DNA of 64,000 bases, from NCBI GenBank assembly GCA_019359505.1, contig JAHHHD010000005.1:62001-126000 (forward strand), in the 5' to 3' direction. Positions 36,310-45,918 of the stretch are shown here, piece after piece. The position numbers were made by a program, and so were the translations under genes. Below the pieces are notes generated by a model. That model was not told the origin of the DNA, did not search any database, and worked only from the letters and a program-made list of their open reading frames with translations. Each line of letters opens with the position of its first letter. Within the stretch, counting starts at the first letter, position 1. This stretch comes from Drouetiella hepatica Uher 2000/2452. Its GTDB lineage: Bacteria; Cyanobacteriota; Cyanobacteriia; Elainellales; Elainellaceae.

Positions 36310-37566
36310 ATGAGTCCAGAAACCTTAGTTGCCCTACCTGTCGCGCCCTTGAGCTATGACACTGCTGATTTTGACCAGTATGTCATGTCTACCTATGGTC
36401 GCTATGCGATTACGCTAGAGCACGGCGCAGGCTGTCGCGTGTGGGATACAGAAGGACGTGCCTACCTAGACTTTGTGGCAGGTATTGCCACCTGTACGCT
36501 AGGTCATGCCCATCCAGTCATGGTGGAAGCCGTTACCCAGCAAATTCAAAAGCTGCACCATGTCTCCAATCTGTACTACACCCAGGAGCAGGGCGACCTA
36601 GCAAAATGGCTGATTCAGCACTCCTGTGCCGATCGCGCCTTCTTTTGCAATTCGGGCGCAGAAGCCAACGAGGGAGCCATTAAGCTAGCCCGCAAGTATG
36701 CCCATACCGTGCGTGGCATTGAGCATCCCATCATCATCACGGCTCAGGCTAGCTTCCATGGGCGCACCTTGGCAACCATCACCGCCACCGGACAGCCCAA
36801 GTATCAGAAGAACTTTGACCCGCTGATGCCTGGTTTCCACTATGTCCCCTACAACGACATTACGGCGCTAGAAGAGGCGATCGCCATCCTGGACGGCAAT
36901 GAGAACCAAGTTGCGGCAATCATGATGGAGGCGCTGCAAGGCGAAGGTGGCGTGCGTCCCGGCGACAGAGCTTACTTCAAACGCATCCGCGAGATCTGCG
37001 ACGAGAAGGGCATTCTGTTGATTTTGGACGAGGTTCAGGTGGGCATGGGTCGCACAGGACAATACTGGGGCTACGAAAATTTGGGTATTGAGCCAGACAT
37101 TTTCACCTCTGCTAAGGGTCTGGGTGGCGGCATTCCCATTGGCGCGATGCTGTGCAAGTCTTTCTGCGACATTTTCCAGCCGGGAGATCATGCCAGCACT
37201 TTTGGCGGCAATCCTTTTGCGACGGGCGTAGCGCTAGCAGTTTGTCAAACCCTAGAGCGAGAAAATATTTTAGAGAACGTGCGGGCACGGGGCAAACAGC
37301 TGCAGGAGGGTCTGAAGGCGATCGCCCATCTGTTTCCGGGTGCGATTGCCGAAGTGCGCGGCTGGGGATTAATCAACGGTCTGGTGCTAGAGCCTGAGAC
37401 AGCGCTGACTTCTAGCGATATTGTCAAAGCAGCCATGGCACAGGGCGTACTGCTGGTTCCGGCTGGCCCTAAGGTGGTGCGCTTTGTGCCGCCTCTAACT
37501 GTTAGTGCGGCTGAGGTGGATGAAGTGCTACGGGCGATCGAGACAGCAATGAAGGCGATCGCGTAA
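36310..37566 (+). CDS. argD: Acetylornithine aminotransferase ArgD
   Basis: A 418-residue PLP enzyme of arginine biosynthesis converting N-acetylglutamate semialdehyde to N-acetylornithine. Visible motifs: FFCNSGAEANEGAIKLAR (112-129), SFHGRTLATITATGQ, LILDEVQVGMGRTG with Asp240, and the Schiff-base Lys269 in TSAKGLGGG. The length and the N-terminal extension before YVMSTYGRYAI are normal for cyanobacteria. GAGGAG about 8 bases before the ATG supports the start. A strong terminator follows. Confidence 0.96.
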   Translation: MSPETLVALPVAPLSYDTADFDQYVMSTYGRYAITLEHGAGCRVWDTEGRAYLDFVAGIATCTLGHAHPVMVEAVTQQIQKLHHVSNLYYTQEQGDLAKWLIQHSCADRAFFCNSGAEANEGAIKLARKYAHTVRGIEHPIIITAQASFHGRTLATITATGQPKYQKNFDPLMPGFHYVPYNDITALEEAIAILDGNENQVAAIMMEALQGEGGVRPGDRAYFKRIREICDEKGILLILDEVQVGMGRTGQYWGYENLGIEPDIFTSAKGLGGGIPIGAMLCKSFCDIFQPGDHASTFGGNPFATGVALAVCQTLERENILENVRARGKQLQEGLKAIAHLFPGAIAEVRGWGLINGLVLEPETALTSSDIVKAAMAQGVLLVPAGPKVVRFVPPLTVSAAEVDEVLRAIETAMKAIA

Positions 37567-37589
37567 ATCCCTTGCGATTCCGATTGCCG

Positions 37590-37631
37590 ATACGGGCTGA
37601 AGCCTTGCTACGCTTCAGCCCGTATTTAATT
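37590..37631 (+). terminator. argD terminator
   Basis: Perfect 14 bp arms (37590-37603 and 37612-37625, ATACGGGCTGAAGC and complement), 8-base loop, followed by TTAATTT. It lies 24 bases after the argD stop. Confidence 0.88.
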
Positions 37632-37643
37632 TAAAGTCTAAAC

Positions 37644-37700
37644 GGGGCTGATATTTTTTGAGGGCTGCGCTTCGCGCAGCCCTCAAAAAATATCAGCCCC
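37644..37700. repeat. Large perfect hairpin, 27 bp arms
   Basis: Arms at 37644-37670 and 37674-37700 are exactly complementary with a 3-base loop, containing GATATTTTTTGAGGGCTGCG. The pattern (GC end, AT-rich middle, GC loop) is the same as in families B and C. It lies between convergent genes and can terminate both. Confidence 0.9.
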
Positions 37701-37712
37701 ATATGGGTACGG

Positions 37713-38648
37713 CTAGTTCCCTTGATCCTGCATGGCTTGCAAGTAGGGACGGAGCAGAGCAAGAAACTTGCGATCGTCGAAGCTACGGGGATCAATGCGG
37801 CTTCCTGATCGATCGACAATTTTGTGGGTAACGATGCGATCGGCAGGAACGTCAGTTTGGGCAACTAGCCAAGCCAAAGACTGATATTGAGCCTCTGTGT
37901 AGCCGCTGTGGGTCAAGGCGTTGTTGTGACCATCTTCAGGGCTTTCTAGAGAAATATGATAAGCAAAGTTATTTACCGAAGATGGATAGAGGCGATGAGT
38001 CTTAACGGCTTCGATGCCGTTAGAGCCACGGTAGGCTGAATTACCTGCCCCAAAAGCTCTCTTCGTAGGAGGAACAATGTAGATCACTGCGCCATTCTGC
38101 CGAATTAAGCTGTGATAGCTGACCTGATCATCTTCATCCGGGTGAGGCGTTTGAAAAGTGTTAATGGCGCTACTAGCAGTCCCGACTGTTTCGTGCAGCA
38201 CGACGATTGGAGCATTGTTAGCAGGCTTGCCGTAGATATCCTTGACGTAGCGATCGCCAAAGTTCGTTGGGTCGGCGGACGCAAATTCTTGGCGAGGCGT
38301 ACGGCTTAAGATAATATCGGGTCTGACAGAGGTTGAAGTCATTAAGCCAGAAGCCGTAGGAAATGGAATGACACTCCAAACATCCTTAACAGCCTCATCT
38401 TGAGGTGAAGTATCGGGAGCAGAAATATTGGGAATTAAATCTTGTAGCGGAGCAGCTTGAGGGGTTTGAGGCGAACCCAGTTCACTAGCGACTTGTGGAA
38501 CAGTCAGCTTGCCTTGAACTGATGACGGCTTACCCAGGATATTAACTTTGGCGATCGCCTTAATGCCGCTTAGCCCCAGCACAAACAGCAATGCGCTCAA
38601 TCCAATGGCTACTAGCCTTAGCGCTACCGACTGAATATTGACTCTCAT
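37713..38648 (-). CDS. N-acetylmuramoyl-L-alanine amidase (Amidase_2/PGRP type)
   Basis: A 311-residue enzyme. An N-terminal hydrophobic segment (about 8-30, VALRLVAIGLSALLFVLGLSG) anchors or exports it; a ~110-residue disordered Pro/Ser/Gln-rich linker follows. The amidase domain begins at APIVVLHETVG, whose His is a Zn ligand, and continues with SYHSLIRQNGAVIYIVPP, then DRIVTHKIVDRSGSRIDP, the usual active-site segment. It should cleave the amide bond between MurNAc and L-Ala in the periplasm. Its stop lies just after the big hairpin. Confidence 0.9.
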   Translation of the reverse strand: MRVNIQSVALRLVAIGLSALLFVLGLSGIKAIAKVNILGKPSSVQGKLTVPQVASELGSPQTPQAAPLQDLIPNISAPDTSPQDEAVKDVWSVIPFPTASGLMTSTSVRPDIILSRTPRQEFASADPTNFGDRYVKDIYGKPANNAPIVVLHETVGTASSAINTFQTPHPDEDDQVSYHSLIRQNGAVIYIVPPTKRAFGAGNSAYRGSNGIEAVKTHRLYPSSVNNFAYHISLESPEDGHNNALTHSGYTEAQYQSLAWLVAQTDVPADRIVTHKIVDRSGSRIDPRSFDDRKFLALLRPYLQAMQDQGN

Positions 38649-38998
38649 ACCCGCTCACCATTTCTCCTTGATACTGACTCGACTCGACAGACTTTTTCTT
38701 GACAGACCTTTTATAGATTAGAGTTTTAGGATGAGCAGGGCATAGCTCTCACCCAACCCAATTTGTAAAAGGTCTTACTGGTTTAGGCTAAGTTGGATTG
38801 TTTACAGAACAGACGTTACAACATAGCATTGCAGAATTGCCTCCCCAAAAGCGAAGCCACCCACACATTTTTGGGTCATTCTGCCGCAATTATCGTCAAG
38901 AAATCGTCAAGTAAGTATAAATGCTTTCATGAATCAGTTCGGCAATTGGTTAAGATTCTAGATTGTGATAGCTCAGTAGATTTACAGCACCCCCTGAC
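38649..38998. other. Divergent region between amidase and pdhB
   Basis: 350 bp without a credible gene. The short plus ORF here has no ribosome binding site and no family resemblance. The pdhB promoter must lie in the right half. Confidence 0.4.
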
Positions 38999-39982
38999 AT
39001 GGCAGAAACCCTCCTTTTTAACGCCCTGCGTGAAGCGATCGACGAAGAAATGGCGCGCGATTCCACTGTTCTAGTGCTTGGTGAAGACGTAGGGCACTAT
39101 GGAGGTTCCTACAAAGTTACGAAAGGACTTTGCGAGAAATATGGAGATTGGCGCGTACTAGATACGCCGATCGCCGAGAATAGCTTTACGGGTATGGCAG
39201 TTGGAGCCGCAATGACAGGGCTACGTCCCATCATCGAAGGCATGAACATGGGCTTCCTGCTGTTGGCGTTTAATCAAATCGCCAACAACGCCGGAATGCT
39301 CCGCTACACATCAGGAGGCAATTACAGCATTCCTATGGTAATTCGTGGCCCAGGTGGGGTTGGTCGCCAGCTAGGAGCAGAACACTCGCAGCGTTTAGAG
39401 GCATACTTTCAAGGCGTTCCGGGTTTAAAGCTCGTAGCTTGTTCTACACCTTACAACGCTAAAGGACTGCTAAAATCTGCCATTCGAGATAACAATCCGG
39501 TGCTGTTTTTTGAGCATGTGCTGCTCTACAACCTCAAGGAAGACTTGCCGGAAGAAGAGTACATCCTGCCGCTCGACAAAGCCGAAGTGGTGCGTGAGGG
39601 CAAAGATGTGACGATTCTCACCTACTCGCGGATGCGTCACCACTGCACGACTGCGCTAAAAACTCTGGAGAAAGAGGGCTATGACCCAGAGATTATTGAC
39701 CTAATCTCGCTGAAGCCCTTGGATTTTGAGACGATCGGCGCATCTATCCGCAAAACCCACCGCGTCATTATCGTGGAAGAATGTATGCGAACAGGCGGCA
39801 TTGGGGCAGAGCTGACGGCTTCCATTAACGATCGCCTCTTTGACGAACTGGATGCTCCTGTCCTGCGGCTGGCATCCCAAGATATTCCTACCCCCTACAA
39901 CGGCGTACTGGAGAATCTGACGATCGTGCAGCCTCAGCAAATTGTGGAAGCCGTACAAAAAATGGTGGCGCTCCGCGTTTAA
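38999..39982 (+). CDS. pdhB: Pyruvate dehydrogenase E1 component subunit beta
   Basis: A 327-residue ThDP-dependent subunit. [20 protein letters not shown] (25-44), [22 protein letters not shown] and VPYNAKGL-like [10 protein letters not shown] are characteristic of E1 beta of plastid/cyanobacterial type. It makes acetyl-CoA from pyruvate together with E1 alpha, E2 and E3, none of which are adjacent, as is usual in cyanobacteria. The ATG at 38999 gives [18 protein letters not shown] weak terminator-like hairpin follows. Confidence 0.95.
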   Translation: MAETLLFNALREAIDEEMARDSTVLVLGEDVGHYGGSYKVTKGLCEKYGDWRVLDTPIAENSFTGMAVGAAMTGLRPIIEGMNMGFLLLAFNQIANNAGMLRYTSGGNYSIPMVIRGPGGVGRQLGAEHSQRLEAYFQGVPGLKLVACSTPYNAKGLLKSAIRDNNPVLFFEHVLLYNLKEDLPEEEYILPLDKAEVVREGKDVTILTYSRMRHHCTTALKTLEKEGYDPEIIDLISLKPLDFETIGASIRKTHRVIIVEECMRTGGIGAELTASINDRLFDELDAPVLRLASQDIPTPYNGVLENLTIVQPQQIVEAVQKMVALRV

Positions 39983-40003
39983 TCTGCATCGTATTTGATT
40001 GGC

Positions 40004-40048
40004 ATAAAGTGTGGCGAAGGTCGCCCCATCGCTGCACTTTATCTCCTT
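40004..40048 (+). terminator. Probable pdhB terminator
   Basis: Imperfect 14 bp arms ATAAAGTGTGGCGA (40004-40017) and TCGCTGCACTTTAT (40029-40042), two mismatches, followed by CTCCTT. Also downstream of the convergent TonB-like gene. Confidence 0.55.
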
Positions 40049-40060
40049 AACTAGACAGGT

Positions 40061-41173
40061 TTATCCTGACCCATCGCCTTGACTCTGATCGATCTTTACC
40101 CAAATCACCAGTGCCTTGCTGGCCACAGGTTGTCCCTGCGCGATCGCGGGCTGAAACTTCCAATTCCAATTTTTGACTAAACAAGTCGCTAGCTGATTGT
40201 TTAGAGAATTCTGACTCGGTTGCCACAGTGCCGTGTCAATCACCTGTCCCATTTCATCGGTTGCAACCTGTACCCCAACTCCCTCCCCCAGCGTAATCCC
40301 TCCCGGCACAGCAAACTGAGCGGCTTCAGATTCCGGTACGCAGATAGTGTCTTTGGGGTTGGGAGAGAACGTGTAGGTGCTGACTAGAGGCTGAGCGATC
40401 GTGTCAGGGGGCGGAGTCTCTAGCTGCTCCGGCGGCACGGCAACCACCTGCAAGCTTGCCATTAAAGTCAAAGGAACAGGCTGATTTTCAGCTGAATACT
40501 GCGCAGAGGTATCCGGCACGGCAGCAGTAATTTGCTCTGTCGTTACCGAAGGCGGCGCTGAAGAGGCGATTGGATCAGATTGCCCAAGATCAGATTGCCC
40601 AGGATTAGCTTGCCCAAGATCAGATTGTCCAGGAGCAGATTGCTGGGGAGGTGCATCTGGTATAGAAGGCTGAGGATCTGGGGCTGATGCTAATGGTTCC
40701 GCTGTCGGCTCTGCTGTCAGTGGCGTAGGCGATTCTGGTGCCTTTGGTTCTGATGCTTCTGCCGAAGGAGAGAGCGTCGGAGTAATCACAGGTGTAATGG
40801 GAGACTCAGCAGGAGGCGCAAGACCAATATCTCCAGAGTTAATGGCATTTCCAGAATCACTCTGAGCTTCTGGTGCAGATCGCGGAACTGCCGGAGGTTG
40901 AGCAGGAATCGGAGAAGCGATCGTCGGCTCGACGCTTGCCCCCTTAGAGCTTGCAGCATTCTTCGTCCCTGGAAGCTCCACAAAATCGATGGGACTTACC
41001 TCTAAAGATTTCTCGCGAACAGCGGCGCGGCTGGCGATCGGCAGCAAAACTGCTACTGCTAGAAGATGAATCACAATTGACCCACCCGTCAGAGCCAGCC
41101 ATAGCTGCAACTCAGTTGCGCGTTGCCGCACAGCCTGCTGAGCTGCCTCTGGTTTATCAATCAGATGTGCCAT
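40061..41173 (-). CDS. TonB-like energy transducer protein
   Basis: A protein of 370 residues from the ATG at 41173; the longer ORF would begin inside element A2, so the internal start MAHLIDKPEAAQQAV is preferred. A TM segment (about 27-50) is followed by VSPIDFVELPG, a Pro/Ser/Ala/Gln-rich spacer with repeats (about 80-250), and a C-terminal TonB-like domain (GITLGEGVGVQVATDEMGQV ... NWNWKFQPA). TonB links the proton gradient to outer-membrane transporters, such as siderophore or vitamin receptors. ExbB/ExbD are not adjacent. Confidence 0.82.
   Translation of the reverse strand: MAHLIDKPEAAQQAVRQRATELQLWLALTGGSIVIHLLAVAVLLPIASRAAVREKSLEVSPIDFVELPGTKNAASSKGASVEPTIASPIPAQPPAVPRSAPEAQSDSGNAINSGDIGLAPPAESPITPVITPTLSPSAEASEPKAPESPTPLTAEPTAEPLASAPDPQPSIPDAPPQQSAPGQSDLGQANPGQSDLGQSDPIASSAPPSVTTEQITAAVPDTSAQYSAENQPVPLTLMASLQVVAVPPEQLETPPPDTIAQPLVSTYTFSPNPKDTICVPESEAAQFAVPGGITLGEGVGVQVATDEMGQVIDTALWQPSQNSLNNQLATCLVKNWNWKFQPAIAQGQPVASKALVIWVKIDQSQGDGSG
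40575..40650. repeat. In-frame imperfect tandem repeat in TonB-like spacer
   Basis: Repeats of AGATTGCCCAAGATC and AGATTGCCCAGG type encode alternating GQSDLGQ and GQANPGQ in the Pro/Gln-rich spacer of the TonB-like protein. Confidence 0.8.
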
Positions 41174-41225
41174 GTTGATGGAAATTCTTGCATTGCTTAA
41201 ATCTGCATTACTTGTATGGCTGTCG

Positions 41226-41320
41226 TATGGCTGTCGCCAGTTTGCTGAGGACATTTAGGGTGGGGCGCTGCGCGCCCCACCCTAAATGTCTCCGTCCTAA
41301 CCGCCTTGGCGGTTGCTACA
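41226..41320. repeat. MITE-like element, family A copy 2
   Basis: Begins TATGGCTGTCGCCAGTTTGC and ends CCTTGGCGGTTGCTACA. Inner hairpin arms of 19 bp are perfect (41250-41268 and 41272-41290). It lies about 50 bp upstream of the TonB-like start, in its promoter region. Confidence 0.92.
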
Positions 41321-41718
41321 GAAACGCCTCATGTCGTTAAATTGCTTGAAGAAATTGCTTAAAGCAGTTCCTGAATGATCATAGCGATCGATCGCCTTGA
41401 ATTGCGAAGTTTTGATGAAGTTAGAGCAGAAGGTCAGTATTCTCCGCAGCTATACCTTCCAAAGATACCAATCCCGATTCCGGAAACTGGAGCATAACGT
41501 TCTCCTCCGCATTCATGCCCGATCGCCGTACCCAAGCAATGCGCCAGCCAGGGCATCAAGGTATGGAGAACCCCTGAAGCGGCTCAGCAATCTATTCAAC
41601 TTCTCGTCAACTTCTCGTCAACTTCTGCTCATTCCCATTAATTCGTTCGTTAAGCTTCTTAACACAACGCAATAATTGATTAGAATAAGGCAAATATGCC
41701 CTCTACCTGACTCTGCCC
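41321..41718. other. Intergenic region between TonB-like and DMT transporter genes
   Basis: It contains an 11 bp x 3 tandem array (CAACTTCTCGT at 41597-41629). The ORF at 41397-41675 crosses that array, has no ribosome binding site and no known family, and is not called. The transporter promoter should lie near 41650-41710. Confidence 0.45.
41597..41629. repeat. Tandem repeat, 11 bp x 3
   Basis: Three copies of CAACTTCTCGT, the third with changes at its end, about 90 bp before the DMT transporter start. Confidence 0.85.
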
Positions 41719-42762
41719 ATGCAGTCCGACCTGCCTGAATCCAAGCAGCCTTATATGCCATTCCTACTGATTGCCCCCTTCTTCCTCTGGGGTACCGCAA
41801 TGGTAGCAATGAAAGGTACAGCGCCCCACACGACCCCCCTGTTCATGGCGGGTATACGCCTGTTTCCAGCCGGACTCATGGTTTTGGCAGCCGCTCTAAT
41901 CTTGGGCAAGCCCCAGCCCCAAGGATGGAAAGCATGGCTATGGATTGCGTTATTTGGGCTAGTAGACGGCACTCTATTTCAGGGCTTTTTGGCAGAAGGA
42001 CTTGCCAGAACCGGAGCCGGATTGGGGTCAGTCATGATCGATTCTCAACCCCTCGCCGTGGCGCTGATGGCAAGATTTTTGTTTGGTGAACAAATTGGGT
42101 TGTGGGGCTGGCTAGGACTTGGCTTTGGCGTAATTGGCATCAGCTTACTAGGATTACCCCAAGACTGGATTTTGGGAATCCTGCATGGCGAAGTCCCCAT
42201 CGCTGAGGGCGTTAACGTCTTGGAACAGCTCTTCCAAAGCGGCGAATGGCTGATGTTGATGGCAGCTCTTTCGATGGCGATCGGCACTGTCATGGTGCGG
42301 TATGTCTGTCAGCACGCCGATCCGATCGCGGCAACAGGTTGGCACATGGTCATCGGCGGCATTCCGCTATTCGCAGGTTCGGCAGTGTGGGAATCGCAGC
42401 AGTGGGTAAACCTTACGGGTTTAGATAGCTTGGCGTTGGCATACTCTACGATTTTTGGCAGCGCGATCGCCTATGCTCTCTTCTTTTTCTTCGCGACCAC
42501 AGGCAATTTAACCAGCTTTAGCTCTCTCACTTTTCTGACTCCAGTCTTTGCCCTCCTGTTTGGCAATCTCTATCTCAGCGAGGTGCTGAATCCATTGCAG
42601 TGGGTGGGGGTGAGCCTGACGCTAGTCAGCATCTACTTGATTAACCAGCGCGATCGCTTGCTGGAGAGATTCAGGCAGCCCCTCGATCTGTCTGCTCAAC
42701 CCACTGCTCAACCCACCGTTCAACCTGCAATGGTAGAAGCTGAATCTGAAGTATCTAGCTAG
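41719..42762 (+). CDS. EamA/DMT family transporter
   Basis: A 347-residue inner-membrane protein with about ten TM segments made of two EamA repeats (first from FLLIAPFFLWGTAMVAMKGT at residue 15, second from LAYSTIFGSAIAYALFFFFA). Such carriers export amino acids or small metabolites; the substrate cannot be told. The C-terminal tail contains a tandem Ala-Gln-Pro-Thr repeat (12 bp DNA unit near 42696-42727). It is a single gene. Confidence 0.88.
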   Translation: MQSDLPESKQPYMPFLLIAPFFLWGTAMVAMKGTAPHTTPLFMAGIRLFPAGLMVLAAALILGKPQPQGWKAWLWIALFGLVDGTLFQGFLAEGLARTGAGLGSVMIDSQPLAVALMARFLFGEQIGLWGWLGLGFGVIGISLLGLPQDWILGILHGEVPIAEGVNVLEQLFQSGEWLMLMAALSMAIGTVMVRYVCQHADPIAATGWHMVIGGIPLFAGSAVWESQQWVNLTGLDSLALAYSTIFGSAIAYALFFFFATTGNLTSFSSLTFLTPVFALLFGNLYLSEVLNPLQWVGVSLTLVSIYLINQRDRLLERFRQPLDLSAQPTAQPTVQPAMVEAESEVSS

Positions 42763-42826
42763 ATAGCCGCTAGCATAGAACGGAGCGGGTTTTCCCTCCT
42801 CACTTCTGTCGTTTGGCAATTGCCCC

Positions 42827-43693
42827 ATGTTTCACTGTCTCCGGCTCTTACTTGCCGCCTATGTCACCTGTTTGAGTATCGCTAGCGTGCCGAGTCAGCC
42901 TTTGAGCCATGCCGCGATCGCAGAAACTCAGACGGGAACTCGAACAGAGCGTCCGGTTGAGCCTGTAGGATCTTCCGATTGGATAGGGTGGCTGTGGGCG
43001 TTAGTTCCTTTGACCGTGGCGGGCAGCGTTATTTTTGCTGTGAAAAGTCAGGGTTCTAAAAAGACGGAAGTTGACCGTACCCTCCCCGATCCCAAACATG
43101 ACACTTCAGACTTGGTGCTGCTCAATGAGAGTGCGCTGCCGGATAAAACCCGCGAGGCATCATCCGCCGCTATGAGCGAAACAACTCGGCTGGCTAAAGC
43201 TGATATTGTCGAGACGCTTATTACAGATCTCCATAGCCAGGATGCAGACAAACGCCGCCAGGGCATTTGGGAGCTGGGGCAACGCGGTGATTCTCGCGCT
43301 ATTCAGCCGCTGGTCGATCTGCTGATGGATTCTGACTCCAGGCAGCGGAGCCTGATTCTGGCAGCGGTTTCAGAAATTGCGGTGCGATCGCTCAAGCCCA
43401 TGAACCGGGCGCTCATGTTTTCCCTTCAAGACGAAAGCCCTGACGTGCGCAAGAATGCCATTCGGGATGTCACCCGAATTTATGATGCCATGGCTCAAAT
43501 GAGCCAGCTTTTGCACTATGCTGCCAGCGACACCGATATTGAAGTACAGGACACGGCGCACTGGGCGCTAAGCCAGATGAACCGGATGCGATCGCTGCCT
43601 GAATCTGAAGCGCTGTCTAGTTCGTCAGAAGGCAAATTTAAGGAGCAGCTTTCTAGCGAAAAAATGCTTGAAGACCAAAAGCCCAGAGAATGA
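42827..43693 (+). CDS. Membrane-anchored HEAT-repeat protein
   Basis: A 288-residue protein with a signal peptide (CLRLLLAAYVTCLSIASVPSQP) and a TM segment at about 50-70 (WIGWLWALVPLTVAGSVIFAV), then a charged linker and HEAT/PBS-lyase-like helical repeats at about 130-255 (LHSQDADKRRQGIWELGQRG; then LVDLLMDSDSRQRSLILAAV; then SPDVRKNAIRDVTR). HEAT repeats mediate protein contacts; related cyanobacterial proteins include phycobilin lyase-like scaffolds, but no lyase motif is seen. Function unknown. Confidence 0.8.
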   Translation: MFHCLRLLLAAYVTCLSIASVPSQPLSHAAIAETQTGTRTERPVEPVGSSDWIGWLWALVPLTVAGSVIFAVKSQGSKKTEVDRTLPDPKHDTSDLVLLNESALPDKTREASSAAMSETTRLAKADIVETLITDLHSQDADKRRQGIWELGQRGDSRAIQPLVDLLMDSDSRQRSLILAAVSEIAVRSLKPMNRALMFSLQDESPDVRKNAIRDVTRIYDAMAQMSQLLHYAASDTDIEVQDTAHWALSQMNRMRSLPESEALSSSSEGKFKEQLSSEKMLEDQKPRE

Positions 43694-43705
43694 AACTCGC
43701 AGCTT

Positions 43706-43797
43706 TATAGCTGTCGCCAGCTTGCCTAGAACATTTTTGGTGGGGCGCTGCGCGCCCCACCAAAAATGTCCTCGTCCTAACCGCCTGGTTGACTATA
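43706..43797. repeat. MITE-like element, family A copy 3
   Basis: Begins TATAGCTGTCGCCAGCTTGC and ends CCGCCTGGTTGACTATA. Inner arms 43731-43748 and 43752-43769 (18 bp) are perfect. It fills the gap between convergent HEAT-repeat and dnaG genes and may serve as terminator for both. Confidence 0.92.
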
Positions 43798-43808
43798 AAT
43801 CTGGATGC

Positions 43809-45794
43809 TCACGTCTGAACCGCTTCTAGCGCGTCGTAGTATTCCCCTACCCAAGGAATTTGGGCTAGGTCTGCAAAGGTCGTCTGACGCTGCTGCTGAT
43901 CGAGTTCGGCAATTCGCTGTTTTTCGGCATAGATTTGCTGCTGATAATATTGCGCCAAGTCTGGCGATAGAGCACTGTCCATTTTTTCCCAAAGGTTGAG
44001 GAAATGACGGCAGCGTTTCTCGCACATGACGCGCTCCATACAGGCTGTTGCCGCTCGGATCACGAGAGGCGATCGCAGCAAATCTCGCTTGGTCTTCTCA
44101 TCAAGCTGAAACAGGGGATACAGCGCTGGCAGTTTTTCTGGAAAGTCGGTACAGCGATCTTGCAGGTCGGAAATCAAATCAAAAGGGGTAGAGCGAGCTA
44201 AGTCTTTTTCAGCCAAGTCTTTTTCTGAGCTTTCCTCTAAACCCTTTTCAATATGCATGATCTGCTGCCACAGAAAGCGGTGGTGCCCCATGCTGAAATC
44301 GAGATCGCGTTCATCTAATGCCTCTTTGATGAACGTACGGTACTCATGCAGATGCAGGTAGACCCGCAAAATCTGCGCTTCCGACTCTTCTAGGAGGGTA
44401 CGATCGCCCGGTCTGACCCATTTTTGCGATCGCCCATGCCAGCGCTGCCCCCGTACCTGAGTCCGCAGATCGCCTTCGAGTTGCAGCGTTAGATGGGCGT
44501 TGTTTTGGCTTAGCAGCTCGGCGCAACGATGGATATAGTGAGTTCTCAGCGTGGCGTTGGGCAGGTTGCCCAAGAGCTTGACAATTTCCTGAGTGCTTTG
44601 CTGAAATTGGTCAGCCTGACTCAGATCCTTGTCCTTGAGCAACTGCTGAATCTGCCAGTCAAGCCAGAGCGGCGCCTCCTTGAGCAACGTCAGATAATCG
44701 TCGGGCTTATGTGTTTTCAGGAACTCATCAGGGTCTTTGCCCGAAGGAATGTTGAGTACCCGGAGCTGCACTTCGCCCTGGTAGGCCAAGTCAGCCACTT
44801 CGCCGATCGCCCGTTCTGCGGCTTTGTTTCCGGCGGCATCGGCATCGAAGTTGAGCACAATCTGCTTCGATTCGCTGTAACGCAAGAGCTGCCGCACCTG
44901 ATGCAAACTCAGCGCGGTTCCTAGAGAAGCCACCACATTTGTGATTCCGGCGGCGTGCAGCGCGATGACATCAAAGTAGCCCTCAACGACGATCGCTTTG
45001 TCAGTTTTGGCGATCGCTCCCCGTGCCTTGTCCAGCGCATACAGGGTTTTACCCTTGTCAAACAGCTCAGTTTCGGGCGAGTTGAGATATTTGGGCTGTT
45101 CGTCGCCTAGAGATCTGCCGCCAAAGCCAATCACTCGTCCCTGCAAGTCATGAATCGGAATCATTAGCCGATCTCGGAAGCGATCGTAATAGCCCTTGCT
45201 CTCTGGACGGGTGACAATTAGTCCCGCTTTTTCCACCAGCTCGACCGGGTAGCGCTTTTGCTCAATTAAATAGCCATAGAGAGTCTGCCAGCCTGCCGGG
45301 GCATAGCCGAGCTGGAACTGTTGGATGGTTTCTGTGCTGAGCTGGCGAGTCGCTTTTAGGTAAGCCAGGGCGGCTTCTCCGGGAGGCTGTTGCAGCGCAT
45401 GTTCATAAAACTTTGCCGTGAGCGCCAGCACCTCATAGAGCTGTTCTCGCAGCGAGATCTGTCGCTGTAGCTCCTGTTTCTGGGCGGGTTCTAGGGTCTT
45501 AATTGGCACCTGGTAGCGCCGCGCCAGATCTAGCACCACGTCGGAGAACGATCGCTTCCCTACCTCCATCATGAATTTGATAGCGTTACCCCCCGCGCCA
45601 CAGCCAAAGCAGTAGTAGAACTGCTTGCCGGGGCTAACGCTGAAGCTAGGAGACTTGTCGTCATGGAAGGGACACAGCCCGGTAAAGTCCTTGCCGCGTT
45701 TGCGCAGCACCACATGTTCCGAAATCACATCTACGATGTCGGCGCGTTGCTTGATCTCTTCGATTGTGTCCGGGTGCAAACGGGGAATTTCCAT
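43809..45794 (-). CDS. dnaG: DNA primase DnaG
   Basis: A 661-residue enzyme making RNA primers at the replication fork. The N-terminal zinc ribbon is C41-PFH44 ... C62-FGC65 (CHC2 type). The catalytic core with TOPRIM is recognisable by VVEGYFDVIALHAAGITNVV and FDADAAGNKAAERA. The C-terminal third is the helicase-binding domain. The ATG at 45794 is preferred over the adjacent GTG (45797); AAGGAGG lies about 9 bases upstream. It is divergent from the hydrolase gene at 46330. Confidence 0.96.
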   Translation of the reverse strand: MEIPRLHPDTIEEIKQRADIVDVISEHVVLRKRGKDFTGLCPFHDDKSPSFSVSPGKQFYYCFGCGAGGNAIKFMMEVGKRSFSDVVLDLARRYQVPIKTLEPAQKQELQRQISLREQLYEVLALTAKFYEHALQQPPGEAALAYLKATRQLSTETIQQFQLGYAPAGWQTLYGYLIEQKRYPVELVEKAGLIVTRPESKGYYDRFRDRLMIPIHDLQGRVIGFGGRSLGDEQPKYLNSPETELFDKGKTLYALDKARGAIAKTDKAIVVEGYFDVIALHAAGITNVVASLGTALSLHQVRQLLRYSESKQIVLNFDADAAGNKAAERAIGEVADLAYQGEVQLRVLNIPSGKDPDEFLKTHKPDDYLTLLKEAPLWLDWQIQQLLKDKDLSQADQFQQSTQEIVKLLGNLPNATLRTHYIHRCAELLSQNNAHLTLQLEGDLRTQVRGQRWHGRSQKWVRPGDRTLLEESEAQILRVYLHLHEYRTFIKEALDERDLDFSMGHHRFLWQQIMHIEKGLEESSEKDLAEKDLARSTPFDLISDLQDRCTDFPEKLPALYPLFQLDEKTKRDLLRSPLVIRAATACMERVMCEKRCRHFLNLWEKMDSALSPDLAQYYQQQIYAEKQRIAELDQQQRQTTFADLAQIPWVGEYYDALEAVQT

Positions 45795-45918
45795 CACTCA
45801 AGCCTCCTTCGGGCAGTGATTCGAGGCGAAAGGACTACAATATATCACTACCTGTAGCGGTTGGTTACAACATCCTACGCTAATTGAGAATACAGGCTTA
45901 TTCTTTAACGCGTTCTTT

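Noticed and set aside
41397-41675. Plus-strand ORF of 92 codons
   Set aside because: It crosses an 11 bp tandem repeat, has no ribosome binding site and shows no protein family features.
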